This document shows positions 62,308 through 64,000 of a stretch of DNA of 64,000 nucleotides, piece by piece. Source of the stretch: Paracoccaceae bacterium (GTDB lineage Bacteria; Pseudomonadota; Alphaproteobacteria; Rhodobacterales; Rhodobacteraceae); the NCBI GenBank assembly GCA_013214575.1, contig JABSSD010000004.1:1-64000 (forward strand), given 5' to 3'. Both the position numbers and the translations under genes were made by a program. Under the pieces are notes generated by a model that searched no databases, had not been told where the DNA came from, and saw only the letters and a program-made list of their open reading frames with translations. Positions within the stretch are counted from its first letter, which is position 1; every line of letters starts with the position of its first letter.

Positions 62308-64000
62308 TCAAGCCTCGGCGAAATCCGCCCGTTTGGCCTCTTGGTAGTGGTCGAAATCAGTGCTGAACCAACCAGTGCCGCGCGACACACTGGCCAGTGA
62401 GCTGCACAGCTCGTCCTGAGCCGCCATCGGCAACAGGGTTTCAAACACATCCCAACCGGAGGCATCCGGGTTGTTCTGAAACCCCAGGATCTGCCCCTTC
62501 ATGCCGCTGACCACCGGCACCAGCCCACCGGTAAACACCGAAGGCACATGGATATGCACCCGCATGATCGGCTGTAGCAACACCGACCCGGCCTCTCTCA
62601 ACGCCTCGCGCACCGCGTTCTTGGCGGCGGTGCGAAAGGCAAAGTCCGAGCTGTCCACCGCGTGATGTTTTCCGTCCTTCAGGATCACACAGAGATCATC
62701 CACCGGATGACCGTTCAGCCCCTCCATCAGCGCCTCCCGGGCGCCCGCCTCGACCGAGGGGATATAGTTTTTGGGCACCGCGCCGCCCTTGATCTGCTCT
62801 TCAAAGCGAAAGCCACTGCCGCGCGGCTCGGGGCGCAGCTCGATCTTGATATCGGCGAATTGCCCGGCACCGCCGGATTGCTTGCGATGGCGATACTGGA
62901 GCTCAACCGAGCGGGTGATCGTTTCGCGCAGGGCGGGCGGCACTCTGGCCTCGTCAACATCAAGCCCGAATCCCTGCTTCAATATCTGCAGCATGCGCCG
63001 CATATGCAGCGGGCCCTGCGCATACAACACCACATGGCCGGTCTGCTCATGGTGTTCGACCCGCAGCGCCGGGTCAATTTCCGCCATCTTCTCCAGCGCC
63101 ACCGACAGCCGGGCATCATCGCGGTCCCGCACCGGCGTCACCAGCCGCCGAAAGGTCGAGGGATGCGGCTGCGCCCAATCCGGCAGGGCCGCACTGCCAT
63201 CGCGCAGATAGGCATAGCCCATATTCAGGTGATCGGACTTCACCGCCTGCCCCAGATCGCCCAGGGCCAGGCCGCGCCCATTGGCACCCTTGGCCAGCCC
63301 GGTCAGCGATCCCAGCGTGGCGCCGCCCACCGGCATTCCGTTGGCCATCTCGCCATCCATCGCCCGCAGCGTCACCGTCTTGCCCAGATGTTTAACCAGA
63401 TCCGCCAGACAGCCAACCGCAACCAGCTCGCCACCCGGTTTCGAGGCACGTGACAGCCGCTCCAGCGTCACCCCGACATCAGGTGCCTCGTGACGCAGCG
63501 ATTTCATCAGCCGCATCACCCCATTGCAATGACTGGCCGATCCCAGCAGCACTGGCAGCAGGTCGTTGTGCTGCAGCACCCTGGTGGCGACTTCGTAGAC
63601 CTCAGCGGTCAGGATCTTATGATCCTCGATCAATTCTTCCATCAGATGATCATCAAAATCTGCCAGCGCCTCCAGCATCTCGCCGCGCGCCTCCTGCTCG
63701 CGACCCATCATGTCGCCGGGCAGCTTGACCAGCGCCGAGGGCCTGCCCTCGTTATATTTCCAGGCCCGTTCCGAGATCAGGTCAACCGCCCCCACCACCT
63801 CGCCGCCCTGACGCATCGGCACCTGCCGCAACACCAGATTATGGCCGCAGTAGGTTTGCAGCGATTCGACAATCCGCGCCACCCGGTGCAGCGCCACATC
63901 CATTCGGTTGACAAAAAGAAAGGCGGGGATGCCCGCCTCCTCAACCAGCCTGAGATACGGTGCGCTGAGCACCGCCGCCTCGGCATCCGCCGGGACCACC
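62308..64000 (-). CDS. Elongation factor G-like protein (5' end beyond window)
   Basis: At least 563 residues are visible; the P-loop part of the GTPase domain is off the edge. FLFVNRMDVALH is the G4 motif, with Arg for the usual Lys (NKxD). Domain IV has QSGGAGQFADIKIELRPEP and GGAVPKNYIPSVEAGAREAL. Domain V has LLQPIMRVHIHVPSVFTGGL. The divergence from canonical FusA, and absence of ribosomal protein neighbours, point to an EF-G-like paralogue of unclear role. The short gap to the YbaK gene (109 bp) shows nothing else. Confidence 0.9.
   Translation of the reverse strand, partial: VVPADAEAAVLSAPYLRLVEEAGIPAFLFVNRMDVALHRVARIVESLQTYCGHNLVLRQVPMRQGGEVVGAVDLISERAWKYNEGRPSALVKLPGDMMGREQEARGEMLEALADFDDHLMEELIEDHKILTAEVYEVATRVLQHNDLLPVLLGSASHCNGVMRLMKSLRHEAPDVGVTLERLSRASKPGGELVAVGCLADLVKHLGKTVTLRAMDGEMANGMPVGGATLGSLTGLAKGANGRGLALGDLGQAVKSDHLNMGYAYLRDGSAALPDWAQPHPSTFRRLVTPVRDRDDARLSVALEKMAEIDPALRVEHHEQTGHVVLYAQGPLHMRRMLQILKQGFGLDVDEARVPPALRETITRSVELQYRHRKQSGGAGQFADIKIELRPEPRGSGFRFEEQIKGGAVPKNYIPSVEAGAREALMEGLNGHPVDDLCVILKDGKHHAVDSSDFAFRTAAKNAVREALREAGSVLLQPIMRVHIHVPSVFTGGLVPVVSGMKGQILGFQNNPDASGWDVFETLLPMAAQDELCSSLASVSRGTGWFSTDFDHYQEAKRADFAEA

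Overview
The window reads as chromosomal core DNA of a marine alphaproteobacterium of the Roseobacter group (Rhodobacterales). The grounds are the chvI-chvG-hprK-rapZ-PTS cluster next to pckA, the split F0 b/b' subunits of ATP synthase, an ethylmalonyl-CoA-pathway type acyl-CoA dehydrogenase, three consecutive deformylase genes beside fmt, high GC codon use and the family content overall. Genus is not resolvable by eye; Phaeobacter/Sedimentitalea-like relatives are plausible. Both edges cut genes: an EF-Tu gene on the left and an EF-G-like gene on the right. I see no rRNA, tRNA, CRISPR array, prophage or recognisable defence island.

Layout. 0-11 kb: tuf (partial), a lipoprotein, parC, an SH3 protein, a short-chain dehydrogenase, a HIG1-type membrane protein joined to an adenosyltransferase gene, etfBA, a 3-hydroxybutyryl-CoA dehydrogenase and an acyltransferase. 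11-17.6 kb: a minus-strand envelope and carbon signalling operon (chvI, chvG, truncated hprK, rapZ, EIIA-Man-like, HPr) divergent from pckA. 17.6-24 kb: GFA-type zinc protein, cation diffusion facilitator plus TSUP exporter, methylsuccinyl-CoA dehydrogenase, an SGNH lipoprotein, recO and small proteins. 24-31.9 kb: a long minus-strand housekeeping run (folK, rpoZ, rsh, DUF2062, pdxJ, acpS, lepB, rnc, era). 32-43 kb: NYN protein, cytochrome c, ispH, LysE exporter, methyltransferase, rnhA, UPF0126/TRIC protein, two small membrane proteins, def-def-def-fmt, a MalY/PatB lyase, glutathionyl-hydroquinone reductase and a degenerate receiver. 43-52 kb: cobC-cbiB, a lytic transglycosylase, YbjN protein, smc and an aminotransferase divergent from a FadR-type regulator. 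53-54.6 kb is the only clearly accessory patch: a decayed IS5-family element against a 5'-truncated gene. 54.7-57.5 kb: the F0 operon atpI-B-E-F'-F. 57.6-64 kb: two EamA transporters, ArsR and LysR regulators, azoR, a YbaK/ProX deacylase and an EF-G-like factor.

Functional links. Electron-transfer flavoprotein, the hydroxybutyryl-CoA dehydrogenase and the methylsuccinyl-CoA dehydrogenase fit acyl-CoA and C2 assimilation. The incomplete PTS with HprK and RapZ is a regulatory phosphorelay coupled to ChvG/ChvI, and pckA beside it is a plausible output.

I did not find a convincing undescribed multigene system. The observations most worth a second look are smaller: a third deformylase paralogue that has lost its metal cysteine and catalytic glutamate; five copies of a 24-bp REP-like palindrome in gene-free gaps; a perfect operator-like palindrome before the FadR-type gene; paired GCGCTAA direct repeats in front of pckA; tandem perfect dyads between pdxJ and acpS; an in-frame 21-bp repeat in the tail of hprK; and a 29-bp palindrome at the edge of the IS remnant.
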